Shown here in pieces: positions 54,984 to 64,000 of a DNA stretch of 64,000 nt. The stretch lies in the NCBI RefSeq assembly GCF_900102135.1, contig NZ_FMVJ01000002.1, positions 62,001-126,000 on the forward strand, given 5' to 3'. The translations under genes and the position numbers were made by a program. The DNA comes from Microvirga guangxiensis. Lineage in GTDB: Bacteria > Pseudomonadota > Alphaproteobacteria > Rhizobiales > Beijerinckiaceae. A model generated the notes under the pieces. The model had not been told where the DNA came from and searched no databases. It worked only from the letters and a program-made list of their open reading frames with translations. Position 1 is the stretch's first letter. Each line of letters opens with the position of its first letter.

Positions 54984-56435
54984 TCAGTTCTTGGCCACGA
55001 AGCACTGGCCGCCCTGACCCTGCAGCTTGGAGCAGAGGGACGAAGCCTCTTCCCGCGACATGGGTCCGACGCGGACGCGATAGATCGTGTTGCCGTTCAC
55101 CTCGGCCTTGCGGATCAGCGACGGCATGCCCTCGAGATCCGGATACTTGCGCTGATAGCCCGTAAAGGCCGTTTCCGCAGCGGTCTCCGAGTTCGCAAGA
55201 CCGAGCTGGACGGCATAGCCGCCGGTCACGGTCGCGGTCTCGGCAGCAGGAGCAGCCACCGGAACAGGCTGGGCCGAGGCGACGCGCTGCTGCGCAGGAG
55301 CAGCAGGCGCTTCAACAGGAGCAGCCTGTGCAGGCTTCGGAGCCGGCGTAGCAGCGACAGCAACGGGAGTAGCCGGGGCAGGCTTCGGTTGGGCAGAAGC
55401 CGCCTGAGCTGCTGCTGGCAGGGTCATGGCGGGGACCGGAGAAGCTGCTGCATGGTGAGCATTCGCGGCTTCAGGAGCACCGACCACGGAGCCGTCAGGA
55501 CGGATCGTGACGGTACGGACCTTGCGCGGCTCGCCGAGATTCAGGCTGTTGGGAGCGTTCCGAGCCCCAGAAGCGGCGCCGGGAACGGTAGCCCCGGTAG
55601 CATCGGCTACGGCAGAGCCGCCATTCGAGCGCACAGCCTGAGCCACGTCCACAGGCTGCTCCTCGCGGTTCACCACCTTGGTATCGGTGTTCTGGGAGCG
55701 CTCGTAGATCTGCTTGTTCTGGTTCGGGATTTCGACCCCACCCGGATTCTGCGGCTGAACCTTGACAGGCTCGGCCGTGGCCTGGACGAGGACCGGTTCG
55801 CCGTTGCCGGAAGCGCCTGACGAGCCCGAGAAGAGATAAGTGCCACCGCCTCCGATCACGATAGCGCCCAGGACGGCGCCGACAGCAATCAGACCCTTTC
55901 GGGACTTGGGTTTCTGGACGGCTGGATAATCAAGGCGCTCAGGCTGCCCGTAACCAGCCTCCGCATAATTGTCCGATCCGTCATCGTAATATTCGTCGGC
56001 ATAACCATCCTGCCGCGCATAAGCATCCTGATTGTAGGACGTCTGCTGGGGCTGCGCCGGCTGCTGATAGCCATAGGCCTGAGTATTGCTGCGAGGAGCT
56101 GCCGCAGGCTGGGCGTAAGCGCCCAGGTCAAGATCGGGTACCTCGAAGCCCTCGTGACGTGCCTGCGCCGAAGCCGGGCGGGAGGCGGGCGTCACAGTGT
56201 CGCGGGTCGCGAAAAGATCGTCGATAGCAGAGGGCTGCTGACGCGGGCGCGCCGAGCCGTCATTGGCCAAAATGGCCTGAAAAGGGTCGTCCTGTCCCAC
56301 AATCCGGGCCAATTCGGCCAAGGGATCGCCGCGCGTTGCGGCGGCGGGCTGGACCTGAGACGAGCCCGCCTGGGCAAGCTGCCGCTCGATCTCGTTCAGG
56401 TCGACGGCAAAACGGGGCTTCACTGATTCGCTCAT
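54984..56435 (-). CDS. SPOR-domain cell envelope protein
   Basis: The 483-residue protein has a cytoplasmic Gln/Tyr-rich region (1-180), one membrane helix (about 188-208), a long periplasmic Ala/Pro linker, and a C-terminal SPOR domain (about 405-480, GGYAVQLGLANSETAAETAF through YRVRVGPMSREEA). SPOR domains bind denuded glycan at the division site. It lies between argS and nagZ, its conserved place in Rhizobiales. Confidence 0.92.
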   Translation of the reverse strand: MSESVKPRFAVDLNEIERQLAQAGSSQVQPAAATRGDPLAELARIVGQDDPFQAILANDGSARPRQQPSAIDDLFATRDTVTPASRPASAQARHEGFEVPDLDLGAYAQPAAAPRSNTQAYGYQQPAQPQQTSYNQDAYARQDGYADEYYDDGSDNYAEAGYGQPERLDYPAVQKPKSRKGLIAVGAVLGAIVIGGGGTYLFSGSSGASGNGEPVLVQATAEPVKVQPQNPGGVEIPNQNKQIYERSQNTDTKVVNREEQPVDVAQAVRSNGGSAVADATGATVPGAASGARNAPNSLNLGEPRKVRTVTIRPDGSVVGAPEAANAHHAAASPVPAMTLPAAAQAASAQPKPAPATPVAVAATPAPKPAQAAPVEAPAAPAQQRVASAQPVPVAAPAAETATVTGGYAVQLGLANSETAAETAFTGYQRKYPDLEGMPSLIRKAEVNGNTIYRVRVGPMSREEASSLCSKLQGQGGQCFVAKN

Positions 56436-56542
56436 GCGCCGGTCCTCCAGTTACGCGACAGGAGCCCAACGCTCCGCCGGCACGACGTGACAGCATCCAG
56501 CGCAAACCTAGCCCTTAAACGGTTGATCCGCTTGGGAAAACG

Positions 56543-58303
56543 TTAGCGCATTTCATCGGGTGCCGTGACGCCCAGGATTGCGAGGCCAGATGCCAGCACG
56601 CCCTTCAGGGCATGCACCAGAGCGAGCCTCGCTTTTGTTGAATCTTTATCAGTTAGATTAACAAAGCGTAATTGCGGCAAGTCTTTGCCCTTATTCCATA
56701 AACTATGGAAGGTGCTGGCGAGGTCATAGAGGTAAAAAGCGACCCTGTGCGGCTCATGAGCCTCTGCAGCCGCCTCCACCATGCGCGGGAACTGGGCGAT
56801 CCGGTGGATGAGCTCCGTCTCAGCCTCGTCCGTGAGAATCGAAAGGTCCGCTTTTGCGAGCTGGGCAGCAGAAAAATCCTCGCTCGGGAAGGCATCGGCC
56901 GCCTGACGGAAGATCGAGGCGCTCCGGGCATGGGCGTATTGCACGTAGAAGACCGGGTTGTCCTTCGACTGCTCGACGACCTTCGCGAGGTCGAAATCGA
57001 GCGTCGCGTCGTTCTTGCGGAAAATCATCATGAAGCGGGTCGCGTCGCGGCCCACCTCGTCGACCACGTCGCGCAGGGTCACGAAGTCGCCGGAGCGCTT
57101 GGACATCTTCACCGGCTCGCCGCCGCGCAGAAGCTTGACCAGCTGGCAGAGTTTCACGTCCAGATCGCCCTTGCTGTCGGTGACGGCTTTCGTCGCCGCC
57201 TGCATGCGTTTCACGTACCCGCCATGGTCCGCACCCCACACATCGATCATGGAGGCGAAGCCGCGCTCGAACTTTGAGCGGTGATAGGCGATATCGGACG
57301 CGAAATAGGTGTAGGAGCCATCCGATTTCAGCAGCGGACGGTCCACCTCATCGCCGAAGGCGGTGGCGCGGAACAGAAGCTGCTCGCGGTCCTCCCAATC
57401 CTCGTCCTTCTGGCCCTTAGGCGGAGGTAGGCGCCCCATATAGACGAGGTCGCGGGCACGCATGTCCTCGATGAGTTTCTTCACCTGATCCTCAGCGCCG
57501 AGCTGGAGGGAGCGCTCGGAGAAGAACACGTCGTGATGAATGTTGAGCACCGCGAGATCGGCGCGGATCATGTCCATCATGGCGTTGATGGCGGTCTCGC
57601 GCACCAGCGGCAGCCAATCGGCTTCCGGCTTGTCGAGCAGGCTCTCGCCATGCTCCTGCGCGAGCTTCTCGCCGACGGGCTTGAGGTAATCGCCTGGATA
57701 AAGACCCTCCGGGATCCCGCCGATGTCTTGGCCGAGAGCCTCCTTGTAGCGAAGGTAGGCGGAGCGGGCGAGCACATCGACCTGCGCACCGGCGTCGTTG
57801 ATGTAGTACTCGCGGGTCACCTTGTAGCCAGCGAAATCGAGAAGGCCGGCAAGCGCGTCGCCGAACACGGCGCCACGGCAATGGCCCACATGCATCGGGC
57901 CGGTCGGGTTGGCGGAAACGTATTCCACATTGACGGGCTGGCCCGCGCCCTGCCCGCTTCGACCGAAGCCTTCCGCATCCACCACGGCTGCGCGCAGCAC
58001 CTCGTGCATCACCTGGGGAGCAAGGCGGATGTTGATGAAGCCGGGCCCGGCAATTTCCACCTTGGTGACGCGCGGGTCGTCCTGGAGGTCCGCCACGAGC
58101 AGCTCGGCGAGCGCGCGCGGGTTCATGCGCGCCTCCTTGGCGAGCACCATGGCGGCATTGGTCGCCAGATCCCCATGGGACGGGTCGCGCGGCGGCTCCA
58201 CCACGACGCGGCTCACGTCCAGCCCGGATGGAATCTTGCCTTCGTTGGCCAGACGGCCAAGTGCATCGGCAACCCGCTTCTCAAACAACGCGAAAATGTT
58301 CAT
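56543..58303 (-). CDS. argS: Arginine-tRNA ligase
   Basis: The 586-residue class I synthetase has an N-terminal Add-1 domain, HIGH motif as HVGH in [21 protein letters not shown] motif as [10 protein letters not shown] and a DALR anticodon domain at the end. It follows dgt after a repeat-bearing 194-bp gap and precedes the SPOR gene. Confidence 0.97.
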   Translation of the reverse strand: MNIFALFEKRVADALGRLANEGKIPSGLDVSRVVVEPPRDPSHGDLATNAAMVLAKEARMNPRALAELLVADLQDDPRVTKVEIAGPGFINIRLAPQVMHEVLRAAVVDAEGFGRSGQGAGQPVNVEYVSANPTGPMHVGHCRGAVFGDALAGLLDFAGYKVTREYYINDAGAQVDVLARSAYLRYKEALGQDIGGIPEGLYPGDYLKPVGEKLAQEHGESLLDKPEADWLPLVRETAINAMMDMIRADLAVLNIHHDVFFSERSLQLGAEDQVKKLIEDMRARDLVYMGRLPPPKGQKDEDWEDREQLLFRATAFGDEVDRPLLKSDGSYTYFASDIAYHRSKFERGFASMIDVWGADHGGYVKRMQAATKAVTDSKGDLDVKLCQLVKLLRGGEPVKMSKRSGDFVTLRDVVDEVGRDATRFMMIFRKNDATLDFDLAKVVEQSKDNPVFYVQYAHARSASIFRQAADAFPSEDFSAAQLAKADLSILTDEAETELIHRIAQFPRMVEAAAEAHEPHRVAFYLYDLASTFHSLWNKGKDLPQLRFVNLTDKDSTKARLALVHALKGVLASGLAILGVTAPDEMR

Positions 58304-58360
58304 GGCACTTCATCTCAATGGGCGACTGGCAGCCAGTCGACAGAAACCGCTTCGCAAGCC

Positions 58361-58462
58361 CTCATCCTGAGGAGGCCTTCAGGCCGTCTCGAAGCGCGAG
58401 AGCGTCTCCAGCATCCTCTGGAACCTCCTTCGAGGCGCCGTTTCGCGGCCCTTCAGGACAAG
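58361..58462. repeat. CTCATCCTGAGGAG palindromic repeat, copy 2
   Basis: Outer arm CTCATCCTGAGGAG at 58361-58374 with a degenerate partner (CCTTCAGGACAAGG), and inner TCTCGAAG and CCTTCGAGG segments. It fills most of the gap between dgt and argS. Confidence 0.75.
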
Positions 58463-58497
58463 GTCTGCGGGTAAATTTTCAAAAGGCTTAGCCGCGC

Positions 58498-59706
58498 CTA
58501 ACGCAAGTCCGGCGTTACGTCAAACAAACGTCGGTGCTCGAGCATCGCATAACGGTCCGTCATGCCTGCAATGTAATCAGCCACCCGGCGGGCAAGGCGC
58601 GGCTCGTCATCCCTCGGCAGGTCCGCCTGCCATTCGTCCGGCATCAGCTCCGGCTCGGCTTTGAAGCGGCGGAAGAGATCGCGCAGAATGGCATCGGCCT
58701 GCGCCCGGACCCGCATCACCTCCGGATGGCGATACATGTGGGCGTAGAGGAATCGCTTGATGGCAGCGTCGGCGTCCCGCATATCCTTGGAGAAGCAGAC
58801 CATCGTTTCATGTGCCCTGCGGATATCCTCTGCCGTCCGAGGCTTGAGCGCCGCAATTCGCCGGTCGCCTTCGGCCACCACATCCTCCACGAAACGGGTG
58901 ATGACCCGGCGGGTAAGCTCGTGGATGCGCCGGGAGAGGTCGAGGCTCGGCCAGCGGCCGTCGATCTCGGCGAGGATCTCAGCTAGCAGCGGCACCTCGC
59001 GCAGATCGTCGATCTTGAACAACCCTGCCCTCAGGCCATCGTCGATGTCGTGAGCGTCATAAGCGATGTCGTCGGCAATGGCGGCGGCCTGGGCTTCTCC
59101 GCTGGCGTAGGTGGCAAGTTCAAGATCCTGGATGGCGTTGTATTCCAGGATGGCGAGCGGTACGCCTCGCTCGGCATAGCGCAGGGTCGGCTTGCCGTCT
59201 GCCTCGAGCAGCGGGCCGTTATGCTTGACCAGTCCTTCCAGGGTTTCCCAGGTCAGGTTCAGCCCATCATAATCGGGGTAGCGGCGCTCCAGACGGGTCA
59301 CGACGCGCAAGGCCTGGGCATTATGGTCGAAACCGCCGAAGGCCGACATGCACTCCTCGAGCGTGTCCTCGCCCGTATGGCCGAAAGGCGTGTGGCCAAG
59401 GTCATGGGAGAGCGCCAAGGCTTCCGCCAGATCCTCGTCCAGGCCGAGGGATCGGGCCAAGGCGCGGGCGATCTGGCTCACCTCGATGGTATGGGTGAGC
59501 CGAGTGCGGAAGTGGTCGCCCTCGTGATAGACGAATACCTGGGTCTTGTGCTTGAGCCGCCGGAAGGCCGAAGAATGGATGATCCGGTCGCGGTCACGCT
59601 GAAAATCGCTCCGGGTCGGAGAGACCGCCGTCGGGTAAAGCCGTCCACGGCTCGCCCATGGATCGCAGGCATAGGGAGCTCGCCATCTCTCGCCAAAGGG
59701 CCGCAC
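58498..59706 (-). CDS. dgt: Deoxyguanosinetriphosphate triphosphohydrolase-like protein
   Basis: The 402-residue HD-domain protein hydrolyses dNTPs to nucleosides and triphosphate. The metal motif reads [20 protein letters not shown] with [16 protein letters not shown], and [11 protein letters not shown] follows. It starts with GTG. It is divergent from erpA and leads the run to argS. Confidence 0.93.
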   Translation of the reverse strand: MRPFGERWRAPYACDPWASRGRLYPTAVSPTRSDFQRDRDRIIHSSAFRRLKHKTQVFVYHEGDHFRTRLTHTIEVSQIARALARSLGLDEDLAEALALSHDLGHTPFGHTGEDTLEECMSAFGGFDHNAQALRVVTRLERRYPDYDGLNLTWETLEGLVKHNGPLLEADGKPTLRYAERGVPLAILEYNAIQDLELATYASGEAQAAAIADDIAYDAHDIDDGLRAGLFKIDDLREVPLLAEILAEIDGRWPSLDLSRRIHELTRRVITRFVEDVVAEGDRRIAALKPRTAEDIRRAHETMVCFSKDMRDADAAIKRFLYAHMYRHPEVMRVRAQADAILRDLFRRFKAEPELMPDEWQADLPRDDEPRLARRVADYIAGMTDRYAMLEHRRLFDVTPDLR

Positions 59707-59798
59707 TGTCTTCCCCGGGTTGAAGCCTTGTCAGGGCGCACTTACCTTGCTCTTAAGAGCTTGTCCAAGATTTATGTCCTTCAAGGACCGGAAGCACC

Positions 59799-60125
59799 AT
59801 GCCTGGAATTTCCCTCACAGAACGAGCCGCCCGCCGCATCAATGAGATCATGGCCACAGAGCCGCAAGGGTCGATGCTGAGAATCAGCGTCAACGGAGGC
59901 GGCTGTTCCGGGTTCCAATACGCTTTCGACGTGGACAGGACCCGGCAGGACGACGACCTCCTCATCGAGAAGGACGGGGCGACCGTCGTGGTCGATGAGG
60001 TCTCGGTTCAATACATGGACGGTTCCGTGATCGATTTTGTCGACGACCTGATTGGTCAATCCTTCAAGATCGAGAACCCTCACGCCACAGCTTCCTGCGG
60101 CTGCGGCACCTCGTTCTCCTTGTGA
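59799..60125 (+). CDS. erpA: Iron-sulfur cluster carrier ErpA (A-type)
   Basis: The 108-residue A-type carrier has the three cluster cysteines in NGGGCSGFQYAF and SCGCGTSFSL. It passes iron-sulfur clusters to client enzymes. It stands divergent from dgt, a conserved pair in this group, with a 92-bp shared promoter region. Confidence 0.94.
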   Translation: MPGISLTERAARRINEIMATEPQGSMLRISVNGGGCSGFQYAFDVDRTRQDDDLLIEKDGATVVVDEVSVQYMDGSVIDFVDDLIGQSFKIENPHATASCGCGTSFSL

Positions 60126-60216
60126 AACCCTGCCCCCCGCTCTAGCCTTCTCACAGGATTTTTCGGCCTGAGGTCTTTCAGAAGGCTTCAGGCCTTCGGT
60201 TTCTCGTAGGGATAGA

Positions 60217-62067
60217 ATGAAGCTCCTTCACCGCTCAAGCGTCTGCGCCCTTGCCCTCGTGGCGGGTACGGCCGCGATGCAATTCGAACCCGCGATCCTC
60301 CGCGATCTCGTGGTCGACACCGGCGCGCAGCAGATTTCCGTCGGAGCCGTCAGGACATCCCTCTGGAGCTCAGCCTTCGCCCAGGCAGCCGATACGTTCA
60401 GCGTCGAGAACGTGCGGTTCACCTGGGGGCCTTTCTCCTATGAAGCGAAGCGTATCGACTTCACCGGCGTGTCTCTCGCCCGCAGCGAAATCGAAAGCCT
60501 GCTCTCCTCCAGCTCCGAGCCTTTCGCGGAGCGCCTCGCCCGAATCAACGCCAGGCAGGTCAGCGTTCCTGAACTCAAGGTCGTTCACAAACTCGGCAAC
60601 GAGACACAGACGATCTTCTACCGCAATGGCACTCTGTCCGACATCGTGCTCGGCAAGGTCGGCTCGCTCGCGATCGAGACGACGGCTATCGAGGAGACGG
60701 GTGGGAAGGGCCCGACCCTCATGAGCTATGGCCGGACCAGCATCCGCGATCTCGATCTGCCCGCCTTCGCACGTCTCTACGAAACGAAGGATACTTCGGC
60801 CCCTCTCAGCAAGCTGCATGGCGAGTTCTCTATCGAGAAGATCGATGTGACCGACAGCGCGGAGGGGTTCAACGCCCAGATCGCCCGCATTGGCGGCAGG
60901 GATATCATGGCTCGCCCAACGAAGGATTCCTGGAACGGCACCATTGCTCTCATCAAGGAGCTTTCCGAGAAGGAGCAGACCTCGCCCGAGGAGGACACCC
61001 GCCTGCTGCTGAGCGCGGCGGACATCCTCGGCGCCTTCGATGCAGGCTTCGTCGAAGCGACGGGCATCACCCTCAAAGGCAATGGACAGGACAACAAGGA
61101 ATCCGGCTCCATCGCCCGCATAGCCTATACCGGCGCGACCGGCTCAGAGGCAGCCGAAGCGCGGGTGGAAGGGATCGAGTTCGCCGATGCGGATTCCCGT
61201 TTGAAGATCGGCGCCATCAGCCTCAAAGGGTTTTCCGTCACTCCAACCCTGAACGGCCTGAAGGCGCTCGGCGACAAGCCGCTGAAGGATCTCGACAGCG
61301 CCGACGTGAGGAGCCTCATCCCGACCCTGGGAACGCTTCGCATCACGGATATGGACATCGAGGCGCCCGCCTCCGATGACAAGCCAGACGAACTCATGCG
61401 CGTCGCCATAGGGCTCATGGAGCTCACGGCTGACAAGCCGGTGAACGGCATTCCGACGAACATCCGTTTCGAGCAGCGCAATCTCTCCACGACCCTGCCG
61501 GACAACAGCACCGACGAGCTGGCCCAGCAGCTTCAGGCCCTCGGCTACAAATCGATCGACGGCTCCTTCGTAGCCGCCGCTACCTGGAACGAGGCCACCA
61601 ACGAGATCGCCATCAAGGAGTTCTCGATGGACGGAAAAGACATGGGAAGCGTGCGCCTGACAGGGATCATCGGCAATGTCAGTCCGGACCTTTTCAGCGC
61701 CGATGAGGCGACGGCCTCCGCAGCGATGATCGGAGCCAAGGCGAAAGCCGCCAACATCGTCGTCGAGAACAAGGGCTTGGTGGAACGCTATCTGGAGAGT
61801 GCCGCGAAGGACGCGGGCACGACGCCGGACTCTCTGCAGAAGCTGTATGCGGGCGCCACACCGCTCGTTCTGTCGGGCATGATCGGCAATTCTGAACAAT
61901 CCAGGACTCTCGGCAAGGCCATCTCCCGCTTCATCGAGAATCCCGGCAAGCTCACCATCAATGCTCAGCCGAAGAACCCCTCGGGCTTCGGTGTGATGGA
62001 TGCGATGCTCGCATCCGACCCGAAGGCGATGCTGGAGAAACTCAACATCACCGCCACGGCTGAGTGA
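60217..62067 (+). CDS. Large secreted protein of unknown function
   Basis: The 616-residue product has a probable signal peptide (VCALALVAGTAAMQ) and then a repeated beta-rich pattern (e.g. VENVRFTWGPFSYEAKRIDF, LGTLRITDMDIEAP, IAIKEFSMDGKDMGSVRLTG). This resembles the layered beta structure of AsmA/DUF945-type envelope proteins, but I cannot confirm a family. No cysteines in the mature part. It begins 91 bp after erpA. A periplasmic role is likely. Confidence 0.75.
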   Translation: MKLLHRSSVCALALVAGTAAMQFEPAILRDLVVDTGAQQISVGAVRTSLWSSAFAQAADTFSVENVRFTWGPFSYEAKRIDFTGVSLARSEIESLLSSSSEPFAERLARINARQVSVPELKVVHKLGNETQTIFYRNGTLSDIVLGKVGSLAIETTAIEETGGKGPTLMSYGRTSIRDLDLPAFARLYETKDTSAPLSKLHGEFSIEKIDVTDSAEGFNAQIARIGGRDIMARPTKDSWNGTIALIKELSEKEQTSPEEDTRLLLSAADILGAFDAGFVEATGITLKGNGQDNKESGSIARIAYTGATGSEAAEARVEGIEFADADSRLKIGAISLKGFSVTPTLNGLKALGDKPLKDLDSADVRSLIPTLGTLRITDMDIEAPASDDKPDELMRVAIGLMELTADKPVNGIPTNIRFEQRNLSTTLPDNSTDELAQQLQALGYKSIDGSFVAAATWNEATNEIAIKEFSMDGKDMGSVRLTGIIGNVSPDLFSADEATASAAMIGAKAKAANIVVENKGLVERYLESAAKDAGTTPDSLQKLYAGATPLVLSGMIGNSEQSRTLGKAISRFIENPGKLTINAQPKNPSGFGVMDAMLASDPKAMLEKLNITATAE

Positions 62068-62097
62068 GCCATCCGGGCTCCATATCAGAGCCCCCGC

Positions 62098-62178
62098 CTC
62101 ATCCTGAGGAGCCCTCCTCGGCAGGCGTCCGAGGCAGGATGATCGGCAAAAATATGGCCGGGACTTTCCCGGCCATAT
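62098..62178. terminator. Repeat copy 3 and shared terminator hairpin
   Basis: CTCATCCTGAGGAG (62098-62111) is a third, shortened copy of the repeat. It is followed by a perfect 12-bp hairpin, ATATGGCCGGGA-CTT-TCCCGGCCATAT (62152-62178). The hairpin lies between the convergent ends of the secreted-protein gene and maeB and probably ends both transcripts. Confidence 0.75.
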
Positions 62179-62203
62179 GTGAACAGCAAACTTTGATGCT
62201 CAA

Positions 62204-64000
62204 TCAAATCAGCATCGGCTGATCCTGCTCCACGGCCTGCGCCTCCACGACGGCGATGGCGGTCAGGTTGACGATGCCGCGCGCCGTCACCGACGGCGTG
62301 AGGATGTGGGCGGGCTTTGCCGGGCCGATGAGGATCGGGCCGACGGGGAGAGCATCCGCCAGCATCTTCGTGAACTGGAAGGCGATGTTGGCCGCATCCA
62401 GGTTCGGCATGATCAGGATGTTCGCCTCGTCCTTGAGGCGCGAGGTGGGATTCACCCGATCGCGGATCATCTGGGACAGGGCGGAATCCGCCTGCATCTC
62501 GCCGTCAACTTCGAGATCGGGCGCGCGCTCGTTGATGCAGGCCAGGGCCTCGCGCATCTTCAGCGCGGAGCGGCTGTCGGATGCGCCGAAATCCGAGTGA
62601 GAGAGCAGCGCGATCTTCGGCTCCATGCCGAAGCGGCGCACATGGCTCGCGCAGGCAATCGTCATGTCGGCGATCTCTTCCGCGTTCGGATCGAACTGCA
62701 CATGGGTATCGGCCAGGAAGTACGCGCCCTTCGACGTGATGACGAGCGAGAGCGCCGCCATCTCGTGCACGCCGGGAGCGAGGCCGATGATGTCCTTGAT
62801 GTGCTTCACGCGGGACTGGAAACGTCCCTCGAGGCCGCAGATCAGCGCATCCGCATCCCCTCGCCTCACCGCCAGCGCGCCGATGACTGTGTTGTTGGTG
62901 CGAACGAGCGTCTTCGCCGCATCCGGCGTGATGCCCTTGCGGCCTGCCGCTTCAACGTAGGTCGCGACATAGTCGCGATAGCGCGGATCGTCCTCCGGGT
63001 TCACCAGATCGAAATGCCTGCCGATTTCCATGGAGAGGCCGAAGCGCTTGATGCGCGCCTCCACCACGTTCGGGCGGCCGATCAGGATGGGCTTTGCAAG
63101 GCGCTCTTCGACGATCACCTGCACCGCGCGCAGCACGCGCTCGTCCTCGCCCTCGGCATAGATCACGCGCTTCGGATTGGCTTTAGCCTGCGAGAAGAGC
63201 GGCTTCATGATGAAGCCTGAACGGAACACGAAGCGGCCGAGTGACTCGGTATAGGCCTCCAGATCCTCCAGCGGGCGCTTGGCGACACCGGAATCCATGG
63301 CGGCCTTCGCCACCGCCGGCGCGATGCGCAGGATCAGGCGCGGATCGAACGGGCTGGGGATCAGCGACTTGCGCCCGAAGGGGTGTGCCTCGCCGCCATA
63401 GGCGCGCGCCACGACTTCGGACGGGGCTTCCCGCGCAAGACCCGCGATCGCCTTCACGGCGGCGGCCTTCATCTCCTCGTTGATGGTGGTTGCGCCCACA
63501 TCGAGCGCGCCACGGAAGATGTAGGGAAAGCAGAGAACGTTGTTGACCTGGTTCGGGTAATCGGAACGGCCCGTGCAGATCATCGCGTCGGGACGCGCGG
63601 CCTCAGCCTCCTCCGGCATGATCTCGGGATAGGGATTGGCAAGCGCCATGATCAGCGGGCGCGGCGCCATCTTGGCGAGCAATGCCGGCTTCAGGATGCC
63701 GCCCGCCGAGAGACCGAGGAACACATCCGCATCGGTGATCACATCGCTGAGCGTGCGCGCATCGGTCTTCTGCGCGTAGACCGACTTCCAGCGATCCATG
63801 AGCTCGTTGCGGCCGTCATGAACGACGCCTTCGATGTCCGTGACCCAGATGTTCTCGCGCTTGGCCCCGAGCGACACGAGCAGGTTGAGACAAGCGAGCG
63901 CAGCAGCGCCTGCACCCGACGTGACGATCTTCACGTCCTCGATGCGCTTTCCGGCAAGCTCAAGCGCGTTGGTGACGGCGGCGCCCACGATGATGGCGGT
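62204..64000 (-). CDS. maeB: NADP-dependent malic enzyme, partial (N-terminus outside window)
   Basis: It oxidatively decarboxylates malate to pyruvate. The visible 599 residues start in the NADP domain (VTSGAGAAALACLNLL, then LSAGGILKPALLAKM) and continue into a C-terminal phosphotransacetylase-like domain (from about NPKRVIYAEGEDERVLRAVQ), as in MaeB hybrids of about 760 residues. The N-terminal catalytic part lies past the right edge; the frame is open to base 64000. The PTA-like domain binds acetyl-CoA in relatives and regulates activity. Confidence 0.96.
   Translation of the reverse strand, partial: TAIIVGAAVTNALELAGKRIEDVKIVTSGAGAAALACLNLLVSLGAKRENIWVTDIEGVVHDGRNELMDRWKSVYAQKTDARTLSDVITDADVFLGLSAGGILKPALLAKMAPRPLIMALANPYPEIMPEEAEAARPDAMICTGRSDYPNQVNNVLCFPYIFRGALDVGATTINEEMKAAAVKAIAGLAREAPSEVVARAYGGEAHPFGRKSLIPSPFDPRLILRIAPAVAKAAMDSGVAKRPLEDLEAYTESLGRFVFRSGFIMKPLFSQAKANPKRVIYAEGEDERVLRAVQVIVEERLAKPILIGRPNVVEARIKRFGLSMEIGRHFDLVNPEDDPRYRDYVATYVEAAGRKGITPDAAKTLVRTNNTVIGALAVRRGDADALICGLEGRFQSRVKHIKDIIGLAPGVHEMAALSLVITSKGAYFLADTHVQFDPNAEEIADMTIACASHVRRFGMEPKIALLSHSDFGASDSRSALKMREALACINERAPDLEVDGEMQADSALSQMIRDRVNPTSRLKDEANILIMPNLDAANIAFQFTKMLADALPVGPILIGPAKPAHILTPSVTARGIVNLTAIAVVEAQAVEQDQPMLI

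Noticed and set aside
1..64000. CRISPR arrays, prophage, insertion sequences or integrase
   Set aside because: None seen: no evenly spaced direct repeats with unique spacers and no transposase or integrase motifs in any frame.

Overview
The window reads as chromosomal DNA of an alphaproteobacterium of the order Rhizobiales, probably near Microvirga/Methylobacterium. This is an inference from gene content and order, not from a database search. The main clues are a high-GC genome with dense operons, Rhizobiales-type porins with the CLRVSGRVRAE signature, and a DUF1127 small protein. The gene order gyrA-coaD-ppiA-ppiB-queA-tgt, the order dgt-argS-SPOR-nagZ-scpAB-tatABC-serS-surE-pcm-nlpD-yajC-secDF, and a GAAC-N7-GAAC LexA box point the same way.

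Region 1 (1-11.6 kb) is an accessory metabolic island next to a tRNA-Lys gene. It holds an AraC-family regulator, a BASS-type transporter, a polyphosphate kinase 2, a serine dehydratase with a Tat signal, a true pyruvate formate-lyase with its radical-SAM activase, an AspT/YidE-type exporter and a porin. Three copies of one 37-bp operator, TGTCC-N6-GTCAA-N5-TGTCC-N6-GTCAA (a 21-bp direct repeat, as AraC proteins bind), sit before the BASS-ppk2 unit, before the serine dehydratase-pflBA unit and facing left out of the window. The AraC protein is the obvious candidate to control all three. Together the genes would turn serine into pyruvate and then acetyl-CoA plus formate when oxygen is low. This is the best candidate here for an undescribed regulated system.

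Region 2 (11.8-20.2 kb) is housekeeping: tRNA-Lys, queuosine genes tgt and queA, two cyclophilins, coaD and gyrA, plus two small secreted or hypothetical genes. Region 3 (20.2-28.6 kb) starts with 1.07 kb that encodes no clear protein but carries a near-consensus promoter abutting a perfect alphaproteobacterial LexA box, a matching hairpin terminator and palindromic repeats. It goes on with a PP2C-like protein, MarC, an M20 peptidase, an acetyltransferase, RppH, SSB and two RTX proteins. One RTX protein is built from eight exact 27-residue super-repeats; the other sits between ssb and uvrA.

Region 4 (28.6-39.7 kb) holds uvrA, membrane proteins, a diguanylate cyclase, a stand-alone porin N-terminal fragment, a third RTX protein, a DUF1127 gene, an SDR oxidoreductase and trmFO. 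Region 5 (39.8-64 kb) is the conserved export/division/translation block on the minus strand: homologues of complex I assembly factors NDUFAF6 and NDUFAF3, then secF, secD, yajC, nlpD, pcm, surE, serS, tatCBA, an orphan ABC ATPase, scpBA, nagZ, a SPOR protein, argS and dgt. It closes with erpA and a large secreted protein of unknown function on the plus strand, and maeB, which runs off the right edge.
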